Below, piece after piece: positions 1 through 8,859 of a DNA stretch of 64,000 nt. The stretch is from Ornatilinea apprima (GTDB lineage: Bacteria > Chloroflexota > Anaerolineae > Anaerolineales > Anaerolineaceae): assembly GCF_001306115.1 (NCBI RefSeq), contig NZ_LGCL01000002.1, forward strand, positions 124,001 to 188,000. Reading direction: 5' to 3'. The notes below the pieces were generated by a model. It had not been told where the DNA came from, made no database searches, and saw only the letters and a list, made by a program, of their open reading frames with translations. Each line of letters opens with the position of its first letter. Positions within the stretch are counted from its first letter, which is position 1. The translations under genes and the position numbers were made by a program.

Positions 1-2
1 GC

Positions 3-920
3 ACAGTCATCCTTTGTGAAAAAGGCGCAATCGCTGGCGTGGATCAACGTGGAGGAGCGCCCGGCACACGCGAAACGGATTTGCTGCGTCCCATGCATCT
101 TGTTGAAAAAGTTCATGCCATTATGCTCGCCGGCGGGTCTGCTTTCGGGCTGGATGCTGCCAGCGGTGCGATGAGATTTCTGGAAGAAAAGGGCGTGGGA
201 GTTAACATTGGTGTTGCCCGCGTCCCTATTGTGCCCGCAGCCATATTACTAGACCTGGCCATTGGAGACCCATCAATCCGGCCAGATGCGAAAATGGGCT
301 ACGCAGCCTGTCAGGCGGCCAGCGAAAAGGCAGTAGATCAGGGAAATTTTGGCGCAGGAATGGGTGCCACCGTGGGAAAAATGTTGGGACATGACCAGGC
401 AATGAAAAGCGGTATTGGAAGCGCATGCATTGACCTGGGGAATGGACTCATGGTGGGCGCTTTGATCGCGGTTAACGCCTTCGGTGACGTAGTAGATCCA
501 CACACCAACCAGATCATCGCCGGGGCCAGAACGCTCAAGAAAGGTCCTGTTCAGGTAGGAAAAGAGGATTACTTCGCCGATACGCTGTTCACAATGCGCA
601 CCTTTGCCGGGAAGTCCATCCTCCAAATAGCCGGTTCACAAAACACCGTTATTGGGGTTATTGCCACCAACGCGAAATTGAATAAAGAAGAGGCCAACAA
701 AGTAGCCCAAATGGCCCATAATGGGCTGGCCAGGACCATCCGGCCCGCACATACCATGTTCGACGGCGACACGATTTTCTGCCTGGCAACCGGCCAGAAA
801 AATGCAGATGTGAACTTAATTGGCGCTTATGCAGTGGAAGCCGTTTGTCAGGCAATTGTCAATGCTGTGAAGTATGCAGAGCCAATGGGCGGCCTGCCTT
901 CGGCCAAAACCAGAAATTAA
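3..920 (+). CDS. P1 family (DmpA-like, S58) peptidase, 5' truncated by window edge
   Basis: The reading frame is open from base 3, so the true start lies before the window. The visible protein has the P1/DmpA signature: a Gly-rich MLAGGSAFGLDAASG segment near the N-terminus, and NTVIGVIATNAKL near residue 205 followed by MAHNGLARTIRP and DGDTIFCLATG. In this family the precursor cleaves itself in front of a Ser or Thr that becomes the N-terminal nucleophile. Here the candidate is the Thr of QNT. Family members are aminopeptidases or amidases acting on N-terminal amino acids or beta-peptides. The substrate cannot be read from sequence. About 30 or more residues are missing at the N-terminus. 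Confidence 0.85.
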   Translation, partial: TVILCEKGAIAGVDQRGGAPGTRETDLLRPMHLVEKVHAIMLAGGSAFGLDAASGAMRFLEEKGVGVNIGVARVPIVPAAILLDLAIGDPSIRPDAKMGYAACQAASEKAVDQGNFGAGMGATVGKMLGHDQAMKSGIGSACIDLGNGLMVGALIAVNAFGDVVDPHTNQIIAGARTLKKGPVQVGKEDYFADTLFTMRTFAGKSILQIAGSQNTVIGVIATNAKLNKEEANKVAQMAHNGLARTIRPAHTMFDGDTIFCLATGQKNADVNLIGAYAVEAVCQAIVNAVKYAEPMGGLPSAKTRN

Positions 921-956
921 GGGTTAGATTCTCATCAAAGAGTCAACCGCGTAATG

Positions 957-962
957 TATAAT
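957..962 (+). promoter_or_regulatory. -10-like TATAAT upstream of the DegV gene
   Basis: A perfect TATAAT lies 77 bases before the DegV start. No convincing -35 is seen at 16-18 bp spacing, so this is a weak promoter call. Confidence 0.35.
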
Positions 963-1039
963 AGGGAAGATTAATTCAACCTTAATTTATTTTATCCACC
1001 TCACCATCTTTTTCATTCTCGCGAAAGGAAAAATTCATT

Positions 1040-1879
1040 ATGATAAAAATATTTGCAGACACCACCTCAAGCATTCCGGTTGATGTTGCAAAGTCTTTGG
1101 GGCTGGTCTACCTCCCGCAAATAATCATTTTTGGAGAAAAGACCTACAGAGACGATACCGAGCTGGATACGGCTATGTTTCTCAATCTGTTGAAATCATC
1201 TTCCGCATTACCCAAAACAGCCGCGCCACCGCCCGCTTTATATGCGCCCTATTATGAGGAATACGGCAAACCAGGTAATACGATCATCGTGATTTGCCCA
1301 TCGGCAAATCAAAGCGGAACGGTTCGCTCTGCGAGCGTTGCGGCCCAAGATTTCCCCAACGCCGACATTCGTGTCATTGATTCACGATCCATAGGCGCCG
1401 GGCTGGCAAGCATGGTGCTTAAATCGCTGGATTGGGTGAAGGCGGGAGTTGAAGCAGACACCATTGTGCAGCGGCTCGAGAACATGTCTTTACGCGAAGA
1501 TAATTATTTTGTGGTTGACACACTGGAATACTTACATAAGGGCGGGAGAATTGGATCAGCCCAGGCGCTGGTCGGTGGCCTGCTTCAAGTTAAGCCGATC
1601 TTAACAAACCGGGGTGGTTCTGCCTCTCCTGTTGAAAGCCAGCGGACCCAAAAACGCGCCGTCGCCCGCTTAAAAGAGCTGGTATTTGAAAAATGCCCGC
1701 CAACTTCCGAGTCAATGCTCGGCGTGATGCATGGAGACGCCCTTGAATTAGCTTCTTCACTTGCCCAGGAATTTCAAGCGCATTTTGGCTTTCCTGAGGT
1801 ACCAGTATATAACCTGCCGCCCGCTTTTCTGGTGCATGCTGGCCCGGGCGTCATCGGGGTTTCATTCTTCACGAATTGA
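1040..1879 (+). CDS. DegV family fatty-acid-binding protein
   Basis: At 279 residues this matches the DegV family in length. It opens with KIFADTTSSIP, matching the family's (x)DSTxDL-type opening. The middle carries IDSRSIGAGLASMVL, and EYLHKGGRIGSAQALVGGLLQVKPIL matches the conserved family core. DegV proteins bind a fatty acid between two alpha/beta domains. Some (FakB) present it to a fatty acid kinase, but no FakA is visible here, so the role is only lipid binding. The start is preceded by GAAAGGAAAAATTC. It is a single gene that converges on the iron ADH and shares a terminator with it. Confidence 0.88.
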   Translation: MIKIFADTTSSIPVDVAKSLGLVYLPQIIIFGEKTYRDDTELDTAMFLNLLKSSSALPKTAAPPPALYAPYYEEYGKPGNTIIVICPSANQSGTVRSASVAAQDFPNADIRVIDSRSIGAGLASMVLKSLDWVKAGVEADTIVQRLENMSLREDNYFVVDTLEYLHKGGRIGSAQALVGGLLQVKPILTNRGGSASPVESQRTQKRAVARLKELVFEKCPPTSESMLGVMHGDALELASSLAQEFQAHFGFPEVPVYNLPPAFLVHAGPGVIGVSFFTN

Positions 1880-1895
1880 TCTGCAATTTTCCTAC

Positions 1896-1931
1896 AAAAA
1901 GGCTGCCTTCAATCGAGGGCAGCCTTTTTTT
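1896..1931. terminator. bidirectional intrinsic terminator
   Basis: A 10-bp stem (GGCTGCCTTC/GAGGGCAGCC with one G-U pair and a 4-nt loop) is flanked by an A-run on the left and a T-run on the right. It lies between the convergent DegV and ADH genes and can serve both strands. Confidence 0.88.
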
Positions 1932-1952
1932 ATCAACGGGTACGAAAATTTT

Positions 1953-3113
1953 CTACTTTCTCATCGCGCGAACCATGATTTCGGTAAGAACATGGTCTTT
2001 GAGCACGATCGGATTGCCTTTCATGCTGCTGGCTTTCCTGGATTTTTCGACAATCTCAGAAATGTCTTCACTGCAAACGCCAAATTCAGACAGGTAAGGG
2101 ATACTCATTGCATCTGCCAGCGAACCTAAGAAGTTTACTCCGTCCTGGATCGTCGCTGATTCATTGCCGGTCAACCAACGCGCTACCTGCGTAAATCGCT
2201 TGAGAAACAATTGCTGGTTGCCGGCCTCTTCAAGTACCCATGCGTTCGTTTCAAACACAATCGGCAGCAGCCGTGCGCATATACTCCCATGCGGCGCGTC
2301 ATACATACCACCTAGAACAGCCGCGAATCCATGCACCGCCCCCAACCCGGCATTCGCTAAAGACAACCCACCCAGCAGGCTGGTCCAAGCCATCTTTCGC
2401 CTTGCCTCAAGGTCACCACCATTCTGATAAGCCGCCAGCAGAGATTGACTCGCGGCTTGAATGCCAGCTTCGCAAAAGAGATCGGTCATCGCGTTTGCCT
2501 TACAGGAGACATACGGCTCAATCACTTGTGTCAGCGCATCCATTCCAGTAGAGGCAGTGATTTCTGGCGGCAAAGAAATCGTCAGTAGCGGATCAATCAA
2601 CGCAATCGTTGGAACCATCCAATCGCTACGCAGACTGACCTTTACATGCTTGTCTTCCACCAAAATGACCGCGTTTTTGGTTACCTCAGAACCGGTACCT
2701 GCCGTAGTGGGGACAGCCAGCATATTCACGGTTGGATTCTGGAGAGGTTTCCCAGCGCCCACCACTTCCAGATAATCCAAGATGTTGCCCGGGTTATTGA
2801 TCATGGCGGACACCGCTTTACCGCTGTCCAGCACACTTCCACCGCCCATCGCCAGCACGGCGCCGCAGTGATGCTCTTTGGCGAATTTTGTTAATTCTTC
2901 TATTTTCCTCATGGTCGGCTCACCATGAACAGACTCAACATAATATTCAACCCCAGCCGTCGACAATAATTCTTTCACGTAACTCAATGAAGGATGGTAA
3001 GCGCTTGTAACAAATAAGACAGGGGAGTCCCACGATTTGAGGATGGGAGCAATTTGATCAGCGCTTCCATCGCCAAAGATAATTTTCGCGGGGGTAAGTA
3101 AAGAAAAATTCAT
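1953..3113 (-). CDS. Iron-containing alcohol dehydrogenase
   Basis: This 386-residue group III Fe-ADH has the NAD(P)-binding GGGSVLDSGKA, then PTTAGTGSEVTKNAVI, GMDALTQVIEPYVS, GAVHGFAAVLGG and APHGSICA. The last three carry the metal ligands. The second ligand position is Gln (DALTQ) instead of the usual His. Related reductases of the maleylacetate/lactaldehyde type also show DALTQ, so this may be a subfamily trait. It probably reduces an aldehyde or oxidises an alcohol with NAD(P). The start overlaps the last 4 bases of the upstream ABM-domain gene, so the two are probably co-translated. Confidence 0.9.
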   Translation of the reverse strand: MNFSLLTPAKIIFGDGSADQIAPILKSWDSPVLFVTSAYHPSLSYVKELLSTAGVEYYVESVHGEPTMRKIEELTKFAKEHHCGAVLAMGGGSVLDSGKAVSAMINNPGNILDYLEVVGAGKPLQNPTVNMLAVPTTAGTGSEVTKNAVILVEDKHVKVSLRSDWMVPTIALIDPLLTISLPPEITASTGMDALTQVIEPYVSCKANAMTDLFCEAGIQAASQSLLAAYQNGGDLEARRKMAWTSLLGGLSLANAGLGAVHGFAAVLGGMYDAPHGSICARLLPIVFETNAWVLEEAGNQQLFLKRFTQVARWLTGNESATIQDGVNFLGSLADAMSIPYLSEFGVCSEDISEIVEKSRKASSMKGNPIVLKDHVLTEIMVRAMRK

Positions 3114-3415
3114 GCGTCCTCTCTTCGTACATAGACTTCATTAAAAATGATACCTTGCCGCGGCTCAGCCATCATATCCGCGACACGATCTCTCCAGCGC
3201 AGATAATGAGCGGTGGTCTTATGATCCTTCGCAGCATTCTCATCTTTGTACATTTCAATTAAAATGAAGTGAGTCAAGTCATCCGCCTGCTGCACTACGT
3301 CAAACTTAATTACACCAGCTTCGTGGTTTGAATTCTCTGCGTTATCCCGGCATGCAGACTTGAAATCTTCAATCCATTCTGGCTTAACGCGGGCATGCAC
3401 CAATACGATATGCAT
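3110..3415 (-). CDS. Antibiotic biosynthesis monooxygenase (ABM) domain protein
   Basis: The start is the ATG whose upstream sequence is GGAGGTCAAA, a strong Shine-Dalgarno, giving 101 residues. The pattern MHIVLVHARVKPEW, then NSNHEAGVIKFDVVQQ, FILIEMYKDENAAKDHKTTAHY and a late FNEVY strand is the dimeric alpha/beta-barrel ABM fold (YgiN/LsrG-like). Such proteins act on quinols or reactive small carbonyls, sometimes without a cofactor. It is coupled to the downstream Fe-ADH by a 4-base overlap, which suggests a shared small-carbonyl substrate. That substrate is not identifiable. Confidence 0.8.
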   Translation of the reverse strand: MHIVLVHARVKPEWIEDFKSACRDNAENSNHEAGVIKFDVVQQADDLTHFILIEMYKDENAAKDHKTTAHYLRWRDRVADMMAEPRQGIIFNEVYVRREDA

Positions 3416-3435
3416 TTTGACCTCCAATTGATAGA

Positions 3436-4122
3436 ATGACCAATTTACCTCTATTGTATATAGATGAAGCAATAATTGTAGCCGATAAACCCAGCGGATT
3501 ATTGTCGATTCCAGATGGTTACCAACCAGATCTGGAGAACTGCTTGGCGATTCTGCAGCAGTCTTATGGCAAATTATATGTCACTCACCGGCTGGATAAA
3601 GATACCAGCGGTATCTTGGTTTTTGCCCGGAGCGCGGAAGCTCACCAGATCATCAACTCCCAATTTCAAAACCGTCACGTCAAGAAGGTCTACCTGGCCT
3701 GGGTTTCAGGCGAATTTGAACAACAGCAAGTTGAGGTATCCACTCCGCTGCGCGTGAATGCAGACCGCAAGCACCGCACTCTTCCCGATCCGCAACGCGG
3801 AAAGCCAGCCGGCACACAAGTGCGGCTATTGGAAAGCAGGGATTTTGGCTCATTTGTTGCTGCTTATCCCTCCACTGGCTACACGCATCAAATCCGTTCT
3901 CACCTTGCTTTTATTAACCACCCAGTCTTGTTCGACCCCTTGTATAATCCGCTTTATAAACCGCAAAAAAATGGCCAAACCCACTCGCCTGAACAACGTC
4001 TGATGTTGCATTCCTACCAGCTCCAATTCGCACACCCCGCTTCTTTCCATAATATTATCTTCACTGCGCCTATTCCCGCCGATTTTCTTCCCCCGCTCTG
4101 CTCAACCGAATCTCTGCTTTAA
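3436..4122 (+). CDS. RluA family RNA pseudouridine synthase
   Basis: This 228-residue protein carries the RluA catalytic motif HRLDKDTSGILVFAR (the Asp of RLD is the nucleophile), the upstream DKPSGLLSIP and the C-terminal THQIRSHLAFINHPVL. It lacks the N-terminal S4 domain, so it resembles the short RluA/TruC forms. It should isomerise uridine in tRNA or rRNA, but the target site cannot be told. It is divergent from the ABM gene, with only 20 bp between starts, and no strong Shine-Dalgarno is seen. Confidence 0.88.
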   Translation: MTNLPLLYIDEAIIVADKPSGLLSIPDGYQPDLENCLAILQQSYGKLYVTHRLDKDTSGILVFARSAEAHQIINSQFQNRHVKKVYLAWVSGEFEQQQVEVSTPLRVNADRKHRTLPDPQRGKPAGTQVRLLESRDFGSFVAAYPSTGYTHQIRSHLAFINHPVLFDPLYNPLYKPQKNGQTHSPEQRLMLHSYQLQFAHPASFHNIIFTAPIPADFLPPLCSTESLL

Positions 4123-4183
4123 GTAGTTCCTATTGCTCCCCTAACTGGTATGCATTATTACCGGTTTTGTTAATAATTTCTTA

Positions 4184-4213
4184 TTGACATACAGGGCTCG
4201 TTTGTTGTATAGT
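4184..4213 (+). promoter_or_regulatory. Sigma-70 promoter of the ABC operon
   Basis: A perfect -35 TTGACA and a -10 TATAGT are separated by 18 bp. They lie 95 bp before the ATPase start with no other gene between. Confidence 0.75.
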
Positions 4214-4252
4214 GTTACTTGGTTTGTGGACATCTTTGGACAACCACCTTAA

Positions 4253-4275
4253 ACGGGCGGATCGTATCCGCTCGT
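4253..4275 (+). promoter_or_regulatory. Leader hairpin before the ABC operon
   Basis: A 10-bp stem with a 3-nt loop (ACGGGCGGAT / ATCCGCTCGT, one G-U) sits in the predicted 5' leader. It is followed by only a short T-rich stretch (TATTT), so it may be an attenuator or a stabilising hairpin. A direct repeat TGGACA (4227, 4237; 10-bp period) precedes it. Confidence 0.45.
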
Positions 4276-4307
4276 TATTTGCCTAATCTCATCAATGGAT
4301 TTGCCGG

Positions 4308-5240
4308 ATGATTAAAGTTTTTGACCTAACAAAAGCATACGGGGACAGAATTGCTGTTGACCGCGTCAACTTTTCCATCGAGGCTGGAAAAATTATCGGC
4401 TTCCTGGGACCAAACGGCGCGGGGAAGACCACCACAATGCGTATGCTGACCGGCTTCATACCCTCTACAGATGGGAAAATCCACATCGGTGACTACGATC
4501 TGGATACCCACCCCTTGGAAGCCAAAAAGCTGATCGGCTATCTTCCAGAGAACGTGCCGCTTTATACCGACATGACTGTTTTGGAGTATTTGGGGTTCAT
4601 GGCAGAAATTCGCCAGGTGAAGAAGAATCGCAACGCCTGCATGGAGACTCTGGAAAAGGTTCAATTAGAGAATCGCGCAAACAGCCTGATTGGCAGCCTA
4701 TCCAAAGGGATGCGCCAACGGGTGGGCCTGGTGCAGGCAATCCTGCACAATCCCCCTGTTCTGATCTTAGATGAACCCACGGTTGGCCTTGACCCGGCAC
4801 AAATTTCCGAAATCCGTAAGCTGATTCAATCTTTGGGTGAGCAACACACCATTTTGCTGTCCACTCACATTCTTCCGGAGGTTCAGCAAGTCTGTGACCG
4901 CGTTTTAATCATTAATAAAGGCAAATTAGTCGCGGAAGACACCCCCGAGCAATTGCAAAAACAACTTCACGGAAATCTTTGCGTAAAAGTACAAATCGCG
5001 AATCTGAATCAAGAGCTCATCTCCACCGTGGAGCAATTACCAGGTGTGCTGTCGGCCAGAGAGACTGCGCCCAATTGGCTGGAAATCACCTTACAGGCCG
5101 ATACAGAAATTCGTCCCCACATCATCCGCGAGCTGGTTCAAAATGGCGCGGAGATTCTTGAATTCAAACACTCTGTTATGGATCTCGAACAAATCTTCCT
5201 GGAGCTAACGCGAGAAGAGCTGCCCGCTGAAACAAACTGA
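4308..5240 (+). CDS. ABC transporter ATP-binding protein, GldA-like
   Basis: This 310-residue ATPase has Walker A GPNGAGKTTT, signature LSKGMRQRVGL, Walker B VLILDEPTVGLDP and the H-loop STHIL. Its C-terminal extension (about residues 220-305) is typical of ABC-2/GldA-type ATPases. It is the first gene of a three-gene operon with a six-helix permease and a GldG-like protein. In Bacteroidetes, GldA/F/G are linked to gliding. Outside them this set is of unknown function, so export of an unknown substrate is the safe statement. Confidence 0.9.
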   Translation: MIKVFDLTKAYGDRIAVDRVNFSIEAGKIIGFLGPNGAGKTTTMRMLTGFIPSTDGKIHIGDYDLDTHPLEAKKLIGYLPENVPLYTDMTVLEYLGFMAEIRQVKKNRNACMETLEKVQLENRANSLIGSLSKGMRQRVGLVQAILHNPPVLILDEPTVGLDPAQISEIRKLIQSLGEQHTILLSTHILPEVQQVCDRVLIINKGKLVAEDTPEQLQKQLHGNLCVKVQIANLNQELISTVEQLPGVLSARETAPNWLEITLQADTEIRPHIIRELVQNGAEILEFKHSVMDLEQIFLELTREELPAETN

Positions 5241-5257
5241 AAAGGTCTGTACTTCAA

Positions 5258-5980
5258 ATGCGCAATCTTTGGATCATCACCCGAAAAGAATACCGACACT
5301 ATTTCAACAGTCCCATCGCCTACGCGGTCGCCTTCATGGTGCTGTTGGTGACGGGTATCATTTTCTATGCTTCCATCGCGAGGGCCGCTATGCAGGCTAC
5401 CGTCCCCGAACCGCGATCGATATTAACCCCAATGATCTCGCTCTTCCTGTTCACCACCCCGGCCATCACCATGGGACTCCTTTCCGAAGAACAAAAGACC
5501 GGTACCATCGAACTTCTGATGACCGCCCCGCTTAGGACCGTTGATATCATCATTGGAAAATGGCTGGCAAGCTTTTTGTTTTTATCCACCATCGCCGCAA
5601 TCCCAGTTATCTTTTTAGTTTATCTGAACTTTCTTGTCGATCCTGGCATTGATTGGGGCATATCGATATCGGGGTATTTGGGAATGTTCTTGTTAATATC
5701 TTCCTTTACAGCAATCGGTGTAGCCGCATCTTCCTTCTTTTCTAATCAGATAGCCAGCTTCTTCGCGGCCTTTGCCATTATCATGGCTCTATGGTTACTG
5801 GATGTTCCCGCCCAAACAGGCCCGGAATTTCTCAAAGCGCTCGACCTCGGCGAGCACTTCTACAACAGCTTTTATCAAGGCGTCATCAAAGGCACCGATA
5901 TCATTTACTATTTATCCGTTACAGCCGTCAGCCTTTTTGCCGGCGTGACCTCTTTGGAATCTCGGAGGTGGCGCGCATGA
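5258..5980 (+). CDS. ABC-2 type permease, GldF-like
   Basis: This 240-residue integral membrane protein has about six hydrophobic segments: AYAVAFMVLLVTGIIF, LFLFTTPAITMGLL, FLFLSTIAAIPVIFL, YLGMFLLISSFTAIGVAAS, FFAAFAIIMALWLL and a C-terminal one. SEEQKTGTIELLMTAPL is the conserved ABC-2 cytoplasmic motif. It starts 17 bp after the ATPase and overlaps the next gene by ATGA. It would form the channel half-unit of the GldA-like transporter. Confidence 0.87.
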   Translation: MRNLWIITRKEYRHYFNSPIAYAVAFMVLLVTGIIFYASIARAAMQATVPEPRSILTPMISLFLFTTPAITMGLLSEEQKTGTIELLMTAPLRTVDIIIGKWLASFLFLSTIAAIPVIFLVYLNFLVDPGIDWGISISGYLGMFLLISSFTAIGVAASSFFSNQIASFFAAFAIIMALWLLDVPAQTGPEFLKALDLGEHFYNSFYQGVIKGTDIIYYLSVTAVSLFAGVTSLESRRWRA

Positions 5981-7344
5981 AGAAATCTAATCAAAGTCAC
6001 TGGGTAAATTTGCTGTTAACAGTGGTACTCTTCGCGGGAATCGTTGGTGTTTCCAACCTTATTTCGGTTCAATTGGACTGGCAGTTGGACCTTACACAAG
6101 ACAAACTTAACACCTTGTCCGACAGCACCCTTCAAGTGATTCAAAGCCTGCCTCATCCTGTTAAAGCGAGCGCGTTTTATAGCAAGAATTACCCGACCAC
6201 AACGGTAATTGCGCTGCTGGAAAATTTTTCCCGGAACAGTCAGGGGAAATTCTCTTACGAGTTAATCGACTACCAGAGAAATCCATTGGCGGCGCGAGAA
6301 ATGGACGTGGTTCAAGATGCTACGATTGTGGTCACCATGCAAGACCGACGCGAATTGGTCCGTTTTGGCTCTGAACAAGAACTATTGGCCTCCATCCTTC
6401 GCTTGCTGGACCCATCTGAGCGAAGTGTGTATTTCCTCACCGGACATGGAGAATACAGCCTGGAAACCAGCGGAAAGGTAACCGGTTATGCGGCCCTACG
6501 CAAAACTCTGCAAGCGAAGAACTATATTGTTCGTGAATTAAGCCTGTTGGACGCAGCCAAAATACCCACAGACGCCCAGGCGATTGTCATTGCAGGTTAC
6601 CAATCCGCGTTAACCACCCGGGAAGTTGACTTGATCGCCAATTACCTGAACAATGGTGGTTCGTTGGTGTTGCTGCTGGAGCCACCCAGTTTAACCCAAA
6701 TTCAAGATGGGCAAGATCCAGTAGTGGAATACCTGGACAAAGAATGGGGTATCACAGCTGGATCAAATATGATCATTGACCCCAATGCCGACCCGCCTCT
6801 CATCGCCATTACCAACGCCTATAAAGATCATCCTATTGTGAATGTTCTGAACGACCAGCGCCTGACTACAATCTTCCCTACCGCCCGCAGCATCGAAATT
6901 GCGCGCGTGCCAGAGACCATATCCCATTCAGTACTGGCGGTTACATCGAAAAGCGCCTGGGCCGAAACCAATATGGACTCAATCACCAACAGCACTGCCA
7001 TACCTGATGTTGGCGTCGATCCGCAGGGGCCGATTACACTAGGAATTGCAGCGCAAGAGTTCAACGCAGATGGGCGAATAGTGGTCATCGGCGACGCGGA
7101 TTTTGCCAATGATGAATACTTTGATCGCTTTGGCAATGGCGACTTGATGGTGAACGCGATCAGTTGGGCTGTAAAACAAGAAGACAGACTGAATCTTAAT
7201 CCCAAAAATCAGACCGTCCGCATAATGGTAACACCCACGCGTACGTCCATGGTTATGTTATTCATTGGCAGCGTCCTCTTGATACCGGGATTAATCATTT
7301 TGTTTGGCTTTATAAATTGGAATCGTCGTAAACGTAAAGGTTAA
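5977..7344 (+). CDS. GldG-like ABC-associated protein
   Basis: The start chosen is the ATG overlapping the permease stop (ATGA), giving 455 residues; an in-frame upstream extension would run deep into the permease gene. There is a membrane segment near residues 13-30 and another at the C-terminus (MVMLFIGSVLLIPGLIILFGF), with a large extracytoplasmic domain between. That domain contains YFLTGHGEYS, GGSLVLLLEPP and VVIGDADFANDEYFD, which match the GldG/ABC-type periplasmic domain. It is a partner of the ATPase and permease, and its role in transport is unknown. Confidence 0.82.
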   Translation: MKKSNQSHWVNLLLTVVLFAGIVGVSNLISVQLDWQLDLTQDKLNTLSDSTLQVIQSLPHPVKASAFYSKNYPTTTVIALLENFSRNSQGKFSYELIDYQRNPLAAREMDVVQDATIVVTMQDRRELVRFGSEQELLASILRLLDPSERSVYFLTGHGEYSLETSGKVTGYAALRKTLQAKNYIVRELSLLDAAKIPTDAQAIVIAGYQSALTTREVDLIANYLNNGGSLVLLLEPPSLTQIQDGQDPVVEYLDKEWGITAGSNMIIDPNADPPLIAITNAYKDHPIVNVLNDQRLTTIFPTARSIEIARVPETISHSVLAVTSKSAWAETNMDSITNSTAIPDVGVDPQGPITLGIAAQEFNADGRIVVIGDADFANDEYFDRFGNGDLMVNAISWAVKQEDRLNLNPKNQTVRIMVTPTRTSMVMLFIGSVLLIPGLIILFGFINWNRRKRKG

Positions 7345-7511
7345 AAGATTATCATCTAATGACAGTTCTACCCAGTATTGTATTTGCCCATGAAAAATAG
7401 TATTCTGGTTAGTAGACAAATGCCATTAATGTGTCTAAAATAATCATTTGCGTTAAGTCATAAATTTGGAAAAAAAATACTTCGAAATCGAAGAGGAAAT
7501 GTTCTTTTAAG

Positions 7512-8720
7512 ATGGAAAACGATTTGATTGGTGTTGTTGAAGACGAGGAATATCCTGCAATTGCGCGGTTGATAGAGTTGGGACGTCAAAAGTCTTATGT
7601 GACGATTGACGATATTTTGCATTTCTTCCCAGAAGCTGAGCAAGATGTGGAGCAGTTGGAAGAAGCTTTTGCGGCCTTAATGAGCGCCGGTATCCCCTAT
7701 CTAGAAGACGTATCAGCCGAAGAGCCGCCAGAAGACGAGCTTGACCTGGAAAGCGAAAAAGAGCATGAAGAAGAAGATGATGATCGCTCTCCAGATGATC
7801 TGGCGCATATCGATACTGACGACACGATTGGTTTATATCTGAAAGAAGTCAGCCGTGTACCGCTGCTGACCGCTGAAGAAGAAGTGGAACTGGCCCAGCG
7901 GATAGAACGCGGGCGTATGGCTCGAGAAGAACTGGCGCGCGGAAATGTGAGCACCAATCGTCGGGTTGAACTGCGCGCATTGATCGAAGACGGCTGGGCG
8001 GCGCGCGAGCATCTCATCACGGCTAATTCCCGCCTGGTCATCAGCGTCGCGAAAAAGTACATGGGACGCGGTGTGCCCTTCCTGGACCTCATTCAAGAAG
8101 GCAACATTGGTCTCATTCGCGCCACTAAGAAATTTGATTACCGCCGTGGCCACAAATTCAGTACTTACGCCACATGGTGGATTCGCCAGGCGGTTACTCG
8201 CGCGATTGCCGACCAGGGCCGCACCATCCGCGTCCCCGTCCACATGGGCGATCAGATCAACAAGTTGCTGCGCGTCCAACATCAACTCACACAACGTTTG
8301 GGTCGTGAACCAGCCGTTGAAGAACTGGCCAAATCTTTGGATGTTTCTCCCAAGAAGGTAGAGAACATGATCCAGGTTGCCCGTCGGCCGCTCTCTCTGG
8401 AAACGCCAACCGATGATGAGGAAGATTCTGTGTTGGGCGACTTCATTGAAGACAATGAAGCCCTGGCCCCCGATGAGAGCGCGACCTTCAATCTGCTGCG
8501 ACAGCACCTGGAAGAAGTGCTCAACACCCTTCCGCCGCGAGAAGTGCGTATTCTGCAATTGCGCTATGGTCTATTAGACGGTCAGGCCTATACGCTTGAA
8601 GAGGTGGGACGAAAAATGGGTGTAACCAGAGAACGCGTCCGCCAGATTGAGGCGCAAGCGCTCAGCCGGCTGCGCCATCCCGTGATTCGCCGGAAATTGC
8701 GTGATTATTTGGGGGAATAG
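7512..8720 (+). CDS. rpoD: RNA polymerase primary sigma factor (RpoD/SigA)
   Basis: This 402-residue sigma-70 has a region 1.1-like N-terminus (about residues 10-60), a very acidic linker ([19 protein letters not shown]), and region 1.2 at [21 protein letters not shown]. Region 2 contains [18 protein letters not shown] and [18 protein letters not shown], followed by region 3. Region 4 is [15 protein letters not shown] with the [23 protein letters not shown]. Regions 1.1 and 1.2 with intact 2.4 and 4.2 support a housekeeping factor. GAGGAA lies 13 bases before the ATG, which is unusually far. It stands alone, with a terminator just downstream. Confidence 0.95.
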   Translation: MENDLIGVVEDEEYPAIARLIELGRQKSYVTIDDILHFFPEAEQDVEQLEEAFAALMSAGIPYLEDVSAEEPPEDELDLESEKEHEEEDDDRSPDDLAHIDTDDTIGLYLKEVSRVPLLTAEEEVELAQRIERGRMAREELARGNVSTNRRVELRALIEDGWAAREHLITANSRLVISVAKKYMGRGVPFLDLIQEGNIGLIRATKKFDYRRGHKFSTYATWWIRQAVTRAIADQGRTIRVPVHMGDQINKLLRVQHQLTQRLGREPAVEELAKSLDVSPKKVENMIQVARRPLSLETPTDDEEDSVLGDFIEDNEALAPDESATFNLLRQHLEEVLNTLPPREVRILQLRYGLLDGQAYTLEEVGRKMGVTRERVRQIEAQALSRLRHPVIRRKLRDYLGE

Positions 8721-8740
8721 AGAATTGCTAAAGAGATGCA

Positions 8741-8777
8741 ATGCGACATAGCTGAGCTGTGTCGCATATTCTTTTTT
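8741..8777 (+). terminator. Intrinsic terminator of rpoD
   Basis: ATGCGACATAGCT pairs with AGCTGTGTCGCAT (one G-U) and is followed by a run of six T. Confidence 0.85.
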
Positions 8778-8859
8778 ATCATATAATATTAATGATTTCG
8801 ATTGCTATTGCCATATTCGATGCGCCAGGTAGTGCGCAACCTTAGTTCGGAGGCAGATC

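Noticed and set aside
7499-7510. Mini-ORF ATG TTC TTT TAA just before rpoD as a leader peptide
   Set aside because: GAGGAA is directly adjacent to this ATG with no spacing, so initiation there is unlikely.
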